Positions 1 to 11,479 of a DNA stretch of 64,000 nucleotides are shown one piece after another; the first letter of the stretch is position 1, and every line of letters starts with the position of its first letter. The stretch is from assembly GCA_028753945.1 (NCBI GenBank), contig JAPNXP010000001.1:3524501-3588500 (forward strand), written 5' to 3'. The translations under genes and the position numbers were made by a program. The stretch is from Hexactinellida sp. DTS-2022. Its lineage: Eukaryota; Porifera; Hexactinellida. The notes below the pieces were generated by a model. It was not told the DNA's origin and made no database searches. It worked only from the letters and a program-made list of their open reading frames with translations.

Positions 1-372
1 AATTTTGGTTGCGAATTATCTTGTTTTTCTAGCATACTTTTAACATAGTTAAACGCGTTTATAAATATTCTAAATTGGAACATGGTTATACCCAGAAGTA
101 GTAGAATAAAATATATCTAAATTATAAATGGAATGTTGACACATTCCTCGGTTGCCATGGAAATGTATATTTCCTAAAATGTGCCATAACTCAAAAACTA
201 TGAATGTTATGTAAACTAGGCTGGTACTGATCTGTCCGGAATAGGTAACTTCCAATTCATCGATAGTACATTTTATACGCCTAACTTCAATAATTTTTGA
301 GATAGTGAGTCATTACCTAATAATGAATTAAGAGTTAATTATCTCACTATCTCAAAAATTATTGAAGTTCGC
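1..372. repeat. Truncated foldback element copy (family FB1)
   Basis: This is the inner part of the same palindrome seen complete at 1310-2390. The shared arm carries blocks around 'ggttgcgaattatc' and 'acattcctcggttgcc', and the hairpin centre lies at about 289-371 (cttcaataatttttgag and its inverse). The right arm is missing: at 372 the sequence changes to unrelated DNA. It has no coding capacity; the short minus-strand ORF at 70-255 is inside the arm. Confidence 0.75.
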
Positions 373-502
373 GGTTGGTGTGTGGTTTTGTTATGCCGCG
401 AAGCGCGCTAGCTACCTACTAAATTTTGATTATATTATAAAAAAATTGTTATACCGGCAATCATTTGGTCCATATTTATATAAATGTTGGTCTGTTAGAT
501 AG

Positions 503-550
503 TGATGTGCTCCGTTACTAAATCTCCCGTTATTCCGTTACCGTTACTTT
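503..550. repeat. Fragment of the GTAACGG hAT-like family
   Basis: AGTGATGTGCTCCGTTACT followed by GTTAC-rich DNA matches the terminal repeat of the complete element at 27220-27812. Only one end is present. It is cut off by the Tc1-like MITE that starts at 554. Confidence 0.55.
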
Positions 551-553
551 ATA

Positions 554-991
554 CACTGACCGGCCAAAAGTATTTGAACAACAGGAATTATATTCCAGAC
601 ACAAAATGCTTCAAATAGTTTGCTGACGGTTGTTTAAACTACTCTAAAATTACTTTAAATATATTGCCATGATTCTCAACTTAATATCATTGTTATTTTA
701 AGTCAATTTTATACAATATCCATAAAGTGGCATAAGTGGCCCAACCACTTGCCACTTGTGGCACAAGTGGCACAAATGGGAAAATTATATATTTAATTAG
801 CTAATTATATAGTTAATAATTTAACACCTCCATAAAAATTCAAATTCAAATATTTTGTCATTTTATTATACTTAACGTATCATTTTATGTCAACATCCAT
901 TTTGAAACATCCACTAATGTTATTGTACTGCTAGAAGCTTGAATATATTAATTCCTAATATTGATGTTGAAATACTTTTGGCCGGTTAGTG
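554..991. mobile_element. Tc1/mariner-like MITE, family CACTRACCGGCC
   Basis: Terminal inverted repeats CACTGACCGGCCAAAAGTAT and its inverse (ending ggccggttagtg) are flanked by TA on both sides, as expected of Tc1/mariner insertion. A short hairpin of 'gccacttgtggcacaagtggc' type lies at about 728-778. There is no ORF. A second copy is at 21662-22230 and a related, more diverged one at 50406-51093. Confidence 0.7.
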
Positions 992-1245
992 TATATATAT
1001 ATAAGTATATATGTACTGTAGAACCTCTTTTAAGAGCCCTCGAGACGTTACGTTACACGGAGCGCTTGTTCATTCATCTGTGGAAGTTATTCGCTTGTAC
1101 TCCTTTGTGCTCGTCCAATTAGTGGAGATCCAGGGACTGTTCCGTACCGAGCCTAGGCAGCTCATCCGAAACTGCAAGACCAGGCTATTGTTTCTGCCTT
1201 GTCTGAAATCGCAACAATTTGGGCAGCACTGGCTAGTTTTTAATC
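992..1245. other. Unassigned intergenic stretch
   Basis: No coding signal is convincing; opposing short ORFs at 1011-1322 and 1070-1309 are mutual shadows. 'TACTGTAGAACCTC' near 1013 resembles a pogo/Tigger end, but no partner end is visible nearby. Confidence 0.3.
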
Positions 1246-1246
1246 G

Positions 1247-2476
1247 AGCCGCGCCGACATTAAAATCCAAAATTGCAGCCTGTGCCGACGCATGTTCCTT
1301 TGGTGGCACATGGCCTACTTAATATACGGCTATATATGTCGCCGAGAAGGCTATAAAACAAGAGGCCAGTTTCTAATTTTCAAAATGGAGAATTGATCTT
1401 TATTCGAATAATTAGCAATGATAGAGCTGAAAAGTGTATTATAACTATATAGGAATATGGTATCCAGGTATACATAGCACCCTCCAGAATTGTGATATGT
1501 CATCATCTGATGACGTTATGGTTATTTTGGTTGCGAATTATCATGTTTTTCTAGCATACTTTTAGCATAGTTCAACGCGATATAAATGTTCAAAATTGGA
1601 ACATGGTTATACCCAGAAGTAATATAATATAATATATCGAAATTATAAATGGAATATTGACACATTCCTCGGTTGCCATGGAAATGTATATTTCCTAAAA
1701 TGTGCCATAACTCAAAAACTATGAATGTTATGTAAACTAGACTGGTACTGATCTGTCCGGAATTGGTAACTTCCTATTCATAGATAATACATTTTATATG
1801 TCTAACTTCAATAATTTTTGAGATAGTGAGTCATTACCTAATAATGAATTAAGTGTTAATTATCTCATTATCTCAAAAATTATTGAAGTTAGGCATATAA
1901 AATGTATCATCGATGAATAGGAAGTTACCTATTCCGGACAGATCAGTACCAGTCTAGTTTACATAACATTCATAGCTTTTTAGTTATGGCACATTTTAGG
2001 AAATATACATTTTCCATGGCAACCGAGGAATGTGTCAATATTCCATTTATAATTTCGATATATTATATTATATTACTTCTGGGTATAACCATGTTCCAAT
2101 TTTGAACATTTATAACGCGTTTAACTATGTTAAAAGTATGCTAGAAAAACATGATAATTCGCAACCAAAATAACCATAACGTCATCAGATGATGACATAT
2201 CACAATTCTGGAAGGTGCTATGTATACCTGGATACCATATTCCTATATAGTTATAATACACTTTTCAGCTCTATCATTGCTAATTATTCGAATAAAGATC
2301 AATTCTCCATTTTGAAAATTAGAAACTGGCCTCTTTGTTTTATGGCCTTCTCGGCGACATATATAGCCATATTAAGTAGGCCATGGGATGGGTGGCACTA
2401 TATTTAGTTGGTGGTTTATTGATAGTGTCTCCAATGGAACATACTGTCGACACAGGCTGCAATTTTGAATTTTTTT
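1247..2476. mobile_element. Hairpin MITE (family GGCGAAAAAATCC) split by a foldback element
   Basis: The left part (about 1260-1309) has 'aaaatccaaaattgcagcc', 'tgtgccgac' and 'ttcctttggtggcac'. The right part (2391-2476) holds the loop and second arm, ending 'gcaattttgaatttttttccgcc'. Intact relatives are at 8873-8997 and 36797-36932. The interruption at 1310-2390 is bounded by a direct repeat of GGTGGCAC, so this MITE was the target of a later insertion. Confidence 0.65.
1310..2390. mobile_element. Foldback element FB1, near-perfect 1.08-kb palindrome
   Basis: Two arms of about 530 bp are inverted copies, meeting near 1848. The ends are ATGGCCTACTTAATAT and its inverse, and the 8-bp direct repeats GGTGGCAC (1302-1309 and 2391-2398) look like a target-site duplication. 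No transposase is encoded. Truncated copies sit at 1-372 and 32515-33055. The superfamily is unclear; an 8-9-bp duplication fits hAT, P or MULE mobilisation. Confidence 0.75.
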
Positions 2477-2479
2477 CCG

Positions 2480-2760
2480 CCATGTCATGAACGTCTCATG
2501 GTGTTTAGATCATTTAACAAGTTGTTACGGGACAAAGGAACAATTGCGGAATTTGAAGTTTATTTCTACCATAAACCACCTTGAGTTTAATACCATACAT
2601 TAATTATAATTTATTGATAATAAACATAGTATATTATTAGTTAACGGTGCACTATACTCAAGATTACAAAAACATTCTTTTTGAGTTTATTTCATATTCC
2701 TGGTTGTACTAATCGGGAAGATAATATGACAATTTTTTTTTTCCATCCTGAGTTGAATTG
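2480..2760. other. No recognisable feature
   Basis: AT-rich DNA without a convincing ORF. A motif 'gcactatactcaagatta' near 2648 resembles the edge of the inverted-repeat family that follows. Confidence 0.3.
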
Positions 2761-2769
2761 AACTCACTA

Positions 2770-4260
2770 GGGCTAGGTAAAACGGGAAATCAATGATATT
2801 TGGCCAAATTTAGTGTAAGTATAAATGACATCCGCACTATGCTGGTCAGAGAAATTGATACTAGTTTGTTTTTGATAGTACACTATAAAGTACAGCTACA
2901 CTGGAAATTTCAGGTGATTCTGACATTTAGCTTTGCTGTAGTGACCATTGTAAGTTCCAGGAATGTGAAGGTCATCATGAACGGTGTCTTTTTCAAATGT
3001 GATAAAAAGTTTGTAGGCTCGCACTGTCTTAATATGCTTTCAAATACGTTGTTATTCATACAATAATATATTATAATATGTACTTAGGGTGTAAAGCAAA
3101 AAATTTAACATTCCAATGTAAAAATTCCGAGTTATAGTGATTTGATGTCCGATTTCGAATGCCAAGCTACGAAGCCTGACTCCAAAGGGCTGCAACTCTG
3201 AAAGTTTACATTGCAAATTTTAGATCAAGGAATAATCTCTTACTAGATATGTATATTTATGGTTTACACTTGGTTTCAAATAATTTGGACCAAATCTGTG
3301 ACCCCTGTACCAAAATAAACTCGTTGAGTTTTATTTTCCTGTGAGCTCATTTGGTGGTCCTTTTATTCATATTTTTTTATTCTCAGACACCCGTGCACCT
3401 ATAATTGAAATTTTGAGCGAAAAATGCTTCTCAATACCCGACTTCCTAATAGTTGATTATACATTTTATGACCCCAACCCTCGCCGTTTTCAAAATGAAC
3501 ATATATGAGATTGGAATGCGCCACTTTTGATGATTTAGCAAATTTAAAACTCCTGAAATATTGAATCTAGAGCTTAGCACTAAATTTATAATCACATCCA
3601 TGCACTATTGCAAACTATCAGAAGAACAATTGAAACCATTATCCAAAAGTTTGCTAACTTATAAATTCAACGGATTACGCTCATAATAGTGTGAAAAGTA
3701 GATTAAAAATATATTTACATTATGTTCAACTATTGCAAATTTGGTCCAAATTTGTTGAAATCAAGTCTAAACTAATGAGGACATGTGTAATTCCGGAGGA
3801 TTTTTCAAACTAAAATATACCATGCAAACTTTCAGAATTCTATATCTTTGAAGTCGACTTCGACTGCCAATTGATAAAATTCGTCCAATCATTTAAATTT
3901 GGAGGTCGAATTGTAACTTTATTGTGCTACAGCTCCCAAAGTTTAAATGGTAGATGTTAGTTTTTAAAATCCTTCGGGATTATCTATGTCCTCATTAGTT
4001 TAGAGTTGGTTTCAATCAATTTGGACCAAATTTGCAATAGTTGAACCTAATGTAAATTATTTTCATTTGAAAAATGACCTGATACACACATTCCTTAGCT
4101 CTAAAATGGTCGATATAGCAAATGTACAGGTCAGATTCACCTGAAAATTTCGGTGTATCTGTATTTACTGGGTACTCCCCGAAAACATCATAATCTCAAT
4201 TTCAATCTTGAGTATAGTGGCCCTTAATTATTTTAACAATGTTATCCACGGTGAGTTGAG
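2770..4260. repeat. Inverted-repeat family R1, copy 1
   Basis: Phrases such as 'ggtttcaa..aatttggaccaaat', 'cccgacttcct' and 'gttttcaaaatga' recur here in both orientations, again at 11480-12600, and in part at 44640-45560 where a hAT MITE has landed inside. The ORFs at 2800-3066 and elsewhere lie in repeat arms and have no recognisable domain. It is probably a long-TIR or foldback DNA element, but termini and target duplication were not resolved. Confidence 0.5.
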
Positions 4261-4896
4261 TTAAGTCAGCAAATTCCTTATATTATTATATTATATTTAA
4301 TCCATTGTATATAGCTACTACCATAGCCTACTATACATAAGGCCTCACAGTAACAATTGAAATTTGGACCAGGGATGAGGTCGCCGATCGATTATGAAAA
4401 TGACGATTTATTCTTACGATTGTCAAATTTGGTCAATCATGGTCTACCAAACATAAGACTTCACTTTTTTAAGAGAAATGTGGACCAAGTATGCAATAGT
4501 TGATGAAATACGAAATTGATTTATTCTATTTAATTGCCAAAATAAGTGAATCAGAAAGGGAAGTTCTTAATTAAGGATTATGAACAATTAGCACTTTTAA
4601 TTGTTAATAAAATAAACAAATACTATTAGAATTACACAGTGGAGGATGTTAAAACAATTAATCTAATTATTACAAATAGTAACAAAATGCTTAATCTTCC
4701 TTGAACGTGAACTTAAGTAAGAAAAACGTAGAAATGTAGGATCTGTACTGCCAATGAAAGAACTAAGAATTAAACTTTTTCAATTTTCGTTTCTCTAATC
4801 CTTTAGAAATAACCTTAGAATTGTAATTTTTCACTTTATTAGCTATTAAACGATTTACTTAAATGAATACAACTTTGCGAAGAATCAAAGACATAT

Positions 4897-7608
4897 TTAA
4901 TTTGCAAGAGGGACATTGTTCTCGCCAACTTCCATCAACAACTGAACAAACAAGATCCAGTAGAATCTGCCTAGATGGTCCTTCCACAAATATGCGATCA
5001 ATTCTGTATTTCCTTCGATAATAGTTAATATCTTCCAAACAGCTATTATGGAATCCAAGAGTAGCTCAGAGGGATATTTCAGACCTCCACGATCAGTAAG
5101 TTCCAATAGCCTATACTGAGATCCGGCAGATTCATCAAGTAGGAAATTTTTATCAATGATTAATATATCTTGACATATGTGGCATGGTGGACTACGTTTA
5201 AGGTATTGGTGTGCGGCATATCCGGCTATAAAAGCTAATGATTGAAGTATTTGGCCATCACACTCAATGTTGGATAGATCTGAAATTTCATTAAGGAAAG
5301 GGTGAAGATCAAAATCAGTATCCGAAAATGCCTTCTCTTCAGAAGAAAAGGATTGGATAAATTCTTGTAAAGAATAACTACAAGATTCAGACTGATAGGA
5401 AAATAGATTTAAAATATTTGAAATTCGCTCAGCTTCTAATATTTGCAGATAAGAAATGTGGTAATTGGCACCTGACATCATACGATAAAGTCCGAATCGA
5501 TGTTCCAAAGGGTCCGTCTGTAAGAAAGAGGTTAAAAGGTATGAATATCCACATGTGCCCGCCAGATAGTTAGTTATTTGTGGTAAAACAAGGCATGCAT
5601 GTCTTAAGCTTGTGAAAGTTTGTTTGCTTAATTTCCCATCTTTCCCAGGAAGTGAATCCCAAGCGGTTAACCAACAAACTATACGATCTAAAAAGGCAAA
5701 GCGGTCGTCATTAAATGTGAATGGTTGAGAGGGTGGATCGTTTAAACGAACATGCTTGTATGGAGCATTTACATTGAACATTTTCCATAAAGATAAGATA
5801 ATGTCAAGAAAATCTGAAGTATTAGATTTATATGCAGCACAACGTTGGTCATTTTGAATGGTTAAAGCAGATATTGTGGATTCATGTATGACCTTTAAAA
5901 CTAATTTCACATTCTGACGTTCTAAACAAGAAGGAAAACATGCTTTAAATGTTAACCTTGGAGCTAGTTTTGCCAAGCTTTCTTTCTCAGAAAGATATAG
6001 GGTACGGACATCGCGGAAAGAAGCTGTGCACAGTCTCAAAGGATAAGAACAATAATTGGTTTGTATATCTTCTAAATTAGGGTAAATAAAACTCTTACTC
6101 TCTGACTTTAGATTCAACCAGTTATTTCGTATTGTCTTCTATATGTGCACAAAATCAAAGGTGAGATATAGGATCCGATTTGGATCAGAAGGAGGCGGTA
6201 CTTGAGTTTCCAGCTTACCATTTTTAGAGAAGAATTTGAATAATTTTACATTGAGAGGATAGTTGTCGGTAGAGATAATATCTACAACTAAACCACAAAG
6301 CTCTATATCTTGAATACATAATACCACTATAGCGAATATCGTTTCCGCTGAAAGAGAAGCACAGGGTAACAAACGAACAATACAGGACCATTTTTTCTGA
6401 AGACTAGAGACCATGATAGCGAATACAGTTTTGACCGGATCTTCTGGTCTTAAACTAGCACCATATATCTTACCACCAATATATGAAATATCCGATTTGA
6501 CATGAATTTCGTCCATTTGGACAATTACATGTTTTTCAGGATCAGAGAAAGAATGAGTCGCTTGTTTGAGGAAGGGAAAATAGTCACTTTCAAGGCCAGA
6601 TGAAGAATATAACTTGAGTAGAGTATTGACATGAGGAAGAGTTCGAGAAAGCATCTGCTGGAGATATTATAACAGGCTGGAGAAATTAAATGTGTTTTAA
6701 GAGCCAAACTTGTGTTAGTACATTATATCTACGCCTGTTTTGAGGGACGAGGCTGTTTTCTAACTGGCATTGTATGAACTGCAGTCTTGAAAGTTCTGGA
6801 TAATCAGTTGATTCTAAATCGGATTCATTAGTTTGCAAAGGATTGATGGCTTGTTGGATATGGTCTTTCGCTAAAGAGATATGTGAACCAGTCGTCTCAG
6901 AAACAAAAGATTCACAGGGATGTGTTGATTTAGAAATTTCACCAAGAATCGTTTCAAGTTGTCGTATATCACTAATTGAGTTTAGCGAAAGCGAACAAGG
7001 TTTTCCATTACAATTGGCTCTAGCAGATAGATCAGAATGTACTATCAAGTACTTATTTACGAGGATATCGCTATTATTAGACTAGGGCGCATAAAAATTA
7101 TACTCTTTTCGTCAGAATACCATAATGACCATGTTTTTGGCAAGGGAAGCAAATATAACTTGTCAGGAATATCATGTAAACTGTTAATCTTGAACTTCTC
7201 TACCTCTTCAGCTTCTGAATTCAAGCTAAGTGTTAAAGTTTGGTTGAATAGTTCATATTCTCTTAAGTCGAGGGGACGCCTGCGCTTAGCACTAGATTGA
7301 TAGTATGATGGACAACCGGGTAGATAAACTGGTACAGCGCCATCTTTCAGCTTTGGGCTGACTCGAGGAATTTCACGGAAAGTTCCATCTCCATTTGGAA
7401 CTTTGTGGCTGTATTCTCTTTTTTCTTCGCGGAAATGTTTCACGCAAATATAAACAGCCTTCAATTCATCTAAATCATCCCTCCGAAGAGCCCTAAACCA
7501 GGAGTGTCTGAGTTCAGGTGGATTTTGTGGTAATTTGAAAACTGGTACAATTTCTGAAGAAGATTGGTAGTTGCTTTTGCAGCCAGGAGCCGAGCAGCAA
7601 TTAGGCAT
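4897..7608 (-). pseudogene. P-element transposase pseudogene (element A)
   Basis: Reading from 7608: an N-terminal THAP zinc finger (MPNCCSAPGC, then CVKHF), a linker, then the RNase H-like core in pieces at 7048-6686, 6654-6139 and 6117-4897. The three acidic residues are visible: D in VQMDEIHVK, D in ISTDNYPLN and E in TDPLEHRFGLYR. An FDFVHI motif precedes a stop where element B reads on. Frameshifts near 7070, 6710 and 6665 plus that stop break the frame, so no full transposase can be made. Unlike element B, the THAP part is not split by an intron, so introns may have been gained or lost, or the copy differs in lineage. Confidence 0.85.
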
Positions 7609-7701
7609 TTTTGAAAATTAAACAATACTAAAAGCTAAGGTAGAACAAGTAAACAAAATTAAGTACGGTTAAAACAAAGTTTATACACCAGAAGAACAGA
7701 G

Positions 7702-7909
7702 CAGGGTTTCATCTATACCCCCCTCAGGGGGGGGTTAGCCCCCCCCTGAAATTATTTTTTGAGAAAAAAGACCCCCCTGAGATTTTTTCTGACCCCCCTC
7801 TCAGGGGGGGGGTTTAATTAACTATAACGAAATGTAAATTACCCCCCCCCCTGACTTCAATTGGACTTCGTTAACCCCCCCCTGAGGTGAAAGTCTAGAT
7901 CCATCACTG
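7702..7909. mobile_element. hAT-like MITE with C/G tracts
   Basis: 208 bp beginning CAGGGTTTCATCTATACCCC and ending GATCCATCACTG, flanked by exact 8-bp repeats GAACAGAG (7694-7701 and 7910-7917). Five to six runs of 7-10 C or G alternate with AT-rich spacers, so both strands could form G-quadruplexes. It sits in the 5' part of P element A, upstream of the THAP start codon, and is younger than that element. Confidence 0.8.
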
Positions 7910-8255
7910 GAACAGAGAGACTGAATATCCACTGATTACATGACTTACTAAAAACATTATACAATCAAATTATATATTCAAATTAATTTTCTATTGTTTT
8001 GTTAAATTAATAATTACTAAACACTAACTATTTAACATTGTGGTTCATTTAGAAATTACTGCTGCAACCTCATCCTTGGTCCAAATTTCCTTTAAAAAAG
8101 TGAAGTCTTATGTTTGGTAGACTATGATTGACCAAATTTGACAATCGGAAGAATAAATCGTCATTTTCATAATCGATCGGCGACCTCATCCCTGGTCCAA
8201 ATTTCAATTGTTACTGTGAGGCCTTATGTATAGTAGGCTATGCTACTACAATTAA

Positions 8256-8560
8256 ATAGAAGCCAGCTGGAATTTATAAGTTAAAAAGGTGTTAAAGATT
8301 TGTCCGAATTTCTTAGTCGTCATTTGTCCGAAATGCGTTAACTGGCATTTGTCCGAATCGTAATTTGGGAATATGTCATTTGTCGAATCGTATTTTGGAA
8401 TATTGTCATTCCAAATTAAGATTCGGACAAATGACAATATTCCAAATTGCGATTCGGACAAACGCCAGTTAGCGCTTTCCGGACAAATTACAAATTCCTT
8501 CAAATGCATGAGACTCATTGAAGCTAATTGAATTTAATCTAATTAGATTAAATTTAATTA
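8256..8560. repeat. Hairpin of TTTGTCCGAAT repeats (MULE-TIR-like)
   Basis: 'catttgtccgaatcg' units on the left and 'cgattcggacaaatg' on the right fold about a centre near 8400. The motif matches the sub-terminal arrays of the MULEs (39026-41419) and the array at 57570-57810. It looks like two MULE-type termini brought together without a transposase, inserted at the edge of P element A. No clear target duplication was found. Confidence 0.55.
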
Positions 8561-8587
8561 GCTTCAATCATTGTATATAGCTAGTAC

Positions 8588-8725
8588 AATTATTCTGTCA
8601 ATATTAATTATCCACAGTGAATAATATTGATTATTCAGTCAATATTAATTAACCACAGTGAATATAGTTAGGTCAAGACTTAAATTCACTGTGGATAATT
8701 AATATTGACAGAATGATTATTTAAT
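8588..8725. repeat. Small hairpin repeat
   Basis: Arms 'attctgtcaatattaatt' with 'atccacagtgaat' and the inverse ('attcactgtggat', 'aattaatattgacagaat') face each other across about 60 bp. It is probably a MITE; no target duplication is assigned. Confidence 0.5.
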
Positions 8726-8872
8726 TTATAGATTATTGATAACTTATACTTCGGTCATTAATTTCAAAGATGTTCCAGGATAATAACAAACTTCAAATTT
8801 ATCAATCGTTCCTTGTGGCTGTGAATACTTGCTAAATGGGTCTATAACCTTGGGGCGTTCATAAAATGGCGA

Positions 8873-8997
8873 AAAAAATCCAAAATTGGAGCTGTGCTGA
8901 CAGCATTTTACTTTGGAGGCACTATCAATTAACCAACAACCAAATATAGTGCCTCCAAAGGAACATGTGTCGGCACAGCTGCAATTTTGGATTTTTG
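8873..8997. mobile_element. Hairpin MITE, family GGCGAAAAAATCC
   Basis: 'aaaaaatccaaaattggagc', 'tgtgctgaca' and 'tttggaggcactat' on the left are mirrored by 'atagtgcctccaaa', 'tgtcggcacagc' and 'ttttggattttt' on the right, with a short loop. Same family as 36797-36932 and the split copy at 1247-2476. Confidence 0.65.
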
Positions 8998-8999
8998 GA

Positions 9000-10126
9000 A
9001 ACTTTGCATGCAGGTGCGGACTGACAGTCAAATTTGCACCTGGGGTTGCGATTTCTGGTCAAATAATTTTAACACCTATTTAGACTATTATGGCTCATGA
9101 CTTGAAATAATTCGTTGTGACCTTGATAAAATTTCCATATTTGGATAGATAATTAAATTGTCACCTTTTGGCAGATCAGAATCCTCCGGTAGGGTTAGTG
9201 AGGCTATGACACCATCAATCCACATCCCGAGCATACATCCCTGTATGTATTATACAATTTGTGATATTAGGTAAGAACCATAAATTCAGATGAATCAAAT
9301 CAAGTCTAATATCGAAATTAAAACAGTTTACCTAGATAATAAGACCTAGATATGTTTAACATAATAGGACAAGTCATAATTAAAAATAGTTATTTGTAGG
9401 GGGGCATTTGACAGATTATGCCCGTGAGGAGGGCAATATCTGTCATTGGTACAGATTCTTGTTCAATCTCTACTTTTCTTTTAGGCGGTTAGTGGTAAAC
9501 TTGTTCCAGCTCCAACGCCCGCATCATATTATTCTACCGAACTTTATTGTCATTATTGCCAATTTTGTGGTAAAATTAACTATTAATTATCACTTAAAAA
9601 GAGCCATAATTATATCTAGGAACTAAAGCAAAATTATGACAAGCATTATACCCAAAGTTACATCTAGTTTATCAATGCACACATGAACTAGAATATTTGC
9701 AAAGCAAAATTTAAACTATGGTGTCATCAAATATTTTGATAATGATAATGAGATTCAGCCCGCCCGGATCCTCAGATAGACCGTGTGGAGCTGAAACAAT
9801 GTTGCCATCAGTGTTTCATACAGGAATTTGCAAACAAGGGGGGCAATCTCGGATATGTAATTTCTTAAGTGGTGCATAAATTAAAACTTCGTTGTGTAGG
9901 TGGTTTTTCTAGGGAACACTTAAAGGTACCGGGGGAGGGGGGCAAGTGCACCCCCTCCACCCCCTGTATGAAATCCTGACCATTAACATTGGCCTAAAAT
10001 ATCCCAATTTTAAACTCAATTAGCCGTAGAGTAGAGCATAAAATTTATGTATTAATTAATAGTTTATCATTAAGTCTCAAATACTTTAGATTTTATCTTA
10101 ACACTATTTATCTGATCTCCACTTCA
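9000..10126. other. Intergenic region upstream of the PAT1-like gene
   Basis: No feature is recognised apart from a G/C inverted patch at about 9930-9967 (gggggaggggggcaagtgc facing caccccctccaccccc), probably a MITE end. No TATA box or other promoter element can be assigned with confidence. Confidence 0.3.
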
Positions 10127-11116
10127 ATGTTCCAATCAAACACTCTTGTCAGACAGAAAGTTTATCATCCGAATATGGATGGTAGAAATTTTGGTGAGCA
10201 AATTTGTGTCAGTGGAAATAATTTTATGACTTTAGCTGAAAAAAAACAACTAATTAAATACCAGCTTAAATTTTTCAAAAAAGAAACAAGTCAATATTCT
10301 GAAAATGTTTCTCCGTCGATACAAATTCAAGGGTGTGCAAGAATCGATTTCTCTTTACCTCTCCATTCTTATTCACAAGATTCTACAGGTTCGTCAGAGC
10401 AGGATTTTTCAAATAATATCTATATATCAACTATTTCAGGCCTGCAGAAAATGAGTACAACTTCTTTTCCAAGGATTTTAATTAACGTTAATGAATATTC
10501 GGTTAATAATATTTACAATGAGTCTAAAAATCAAATTTTATTGGGGTCTAAAGTTGAATTCAAAAATCTCCTCTATTTAATTGAGCAATTATATTATCTT
10601 TTCTTTCAAATTCAATGTCTAAAACACTCTGAATTATCTCAAAAACAAGCCATCACGTTGAAACTTCAAGTTCTTCTTGGATTTAATCAAAATGAAAATA
10701 ATATTCTTCCGATAAAGTTGATGTGTGTTCGAAAAGGATGTTCATTAATTAATTCTATTTTTGATATTTTAGATTTTTCTAATCAGGGGCATATTCTCAC
10801 TCTCTTCATTGATTACCTTCCAAATTTTCTTACAATCTATTGTCAAGTCGATCCAAACCAGGATCTATTCTCTCATTTGCTCAGAATTCTGCCTCTCTTC
10901 AGCTTTAATATTTTGTGCGATTTTGCTAGAAAGTTAATTCAAAATCTCCATACTTGTAAAGATTGTATTTCCTTTTCAAAAATTCCAATTAAACTTCTCA
11001 CAGCCATTCATAATTTGTTGGAATCTTTTTGTAAAGAGGCTCTATCAGAATATCAAATACTTCTTTATAAAGAAATAACTTTAAGCCAAGCATTATATAA
11101 TCAGTGTAATATTTAA
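10127..11116 (+). CDS. PATL1: PAT1-like protein, C-terminal region (mRNA decay factor)
   Basis: The 329-residue ORF aligns by eye with the C-terminal half of animal PAT1 homologs, the P-body scaffold linking deadenylated mRNA to decapping and the Lsm1-7 ring. Matching blocks: MTLAEKKQLIKYQ (residues 34-46) to the conserved helix before the PAT1 domain, ISTISGLQKM (about 100-109), a helix around LIEQLYYLFF (151-160), then MCVRKG (199-204), DILDF and LPNFLTI, followed by alpha-helical repeats. The basic patch after MCVRKG is reduced (CSL instead of lysine/arginine). The usual acidic and proline-rich N-terminal part of several hundred residues is absent here; it may be in upstream exons or lost. 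The reading frame is intact and compositionally unlike the surrounding repeats, so this is a host gene. Confidence 0.6.
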   Translation: MFQSNTLVRQKVYHPNMDGRNFGEQICVSGNNFMTLAEKKQLIKYQLKFFKKETSQYSENVSPSIQIQGCARIDFSLPLHSYSQDSTGSSEQDFSNNIYISTISGLQKMSTTSFPRILINVNEYSVNNIYNESKNQILLGSKVEFKNLLYLIEQLYYLFFQIQCLKHSELSQKQAITLKLQVLLGFNQNENNILPIKLMCVRKGCSLINSIFDILDFSNQGHILTLFIDYLPNFLTIYCQVDPNQDLFSHLLRILPLFSFNILCDFARKLIQNLHTCKDCISFSKIPIKLLTAIHNLLESFCKEALSEYQILLYKEITLSQALYNQCNI

Positions 11117-11479
11117 ATAATGTGCTTATGATAAAAGTGAAAGGAATGTCACTTTAATTTAAATCTATTGAATATAACTAACACAACTCTAAATATTCAC
11201 TCTTGAGATTTATTCTACAAATATACATTTTTAATACAGAGCAAACTTTATTTAGTAGCGCAGTTGCAATTTTATTGATACAGTTCAACCTCGATTTTTT
11301 AACACCCCAGGCATGTTCCTATGTTGTTGCATTACTTAGCTCTTGTTTGATTGCTCACAAATATAATCATAATATCTAGCGCGCATCGTTTGTCAGGTCG
11401 CTTTGTGGCAGAACACACCAACTGCTTCGAGGTTAGTATGTAGTTTTATATATATACACTTCTAACTTTAATTATAGCT
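11117..11479. other. No recognisable feature (3' flank of PAT1-like gene)
   Basis: AT-rich sequence with possible polyadenylation contexts (aataa motifs) just after the stop codon, none decisive. Confidence 0.3.

Larger units (their letters stand above)
4322..8241 (-). mobile_element. P element A (THAP/P superfamily), decayed
   Basis: Inverted repeats at 4322-4489 and 8068-8241 (core CATAGCCTACTATACATAAGG, then 'ggaccagggatgaggtcgcc') enclose a minus-strand transposase. The core resembles the inner TIR of P element B (catagcctactagaacataagg), so the two are related families. A 208-bp MITE is inserted upstream of the transposase start. The exact outer ends and target duplication are obscured by later insertions at 8256-8560. 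Confidence 0.8.
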
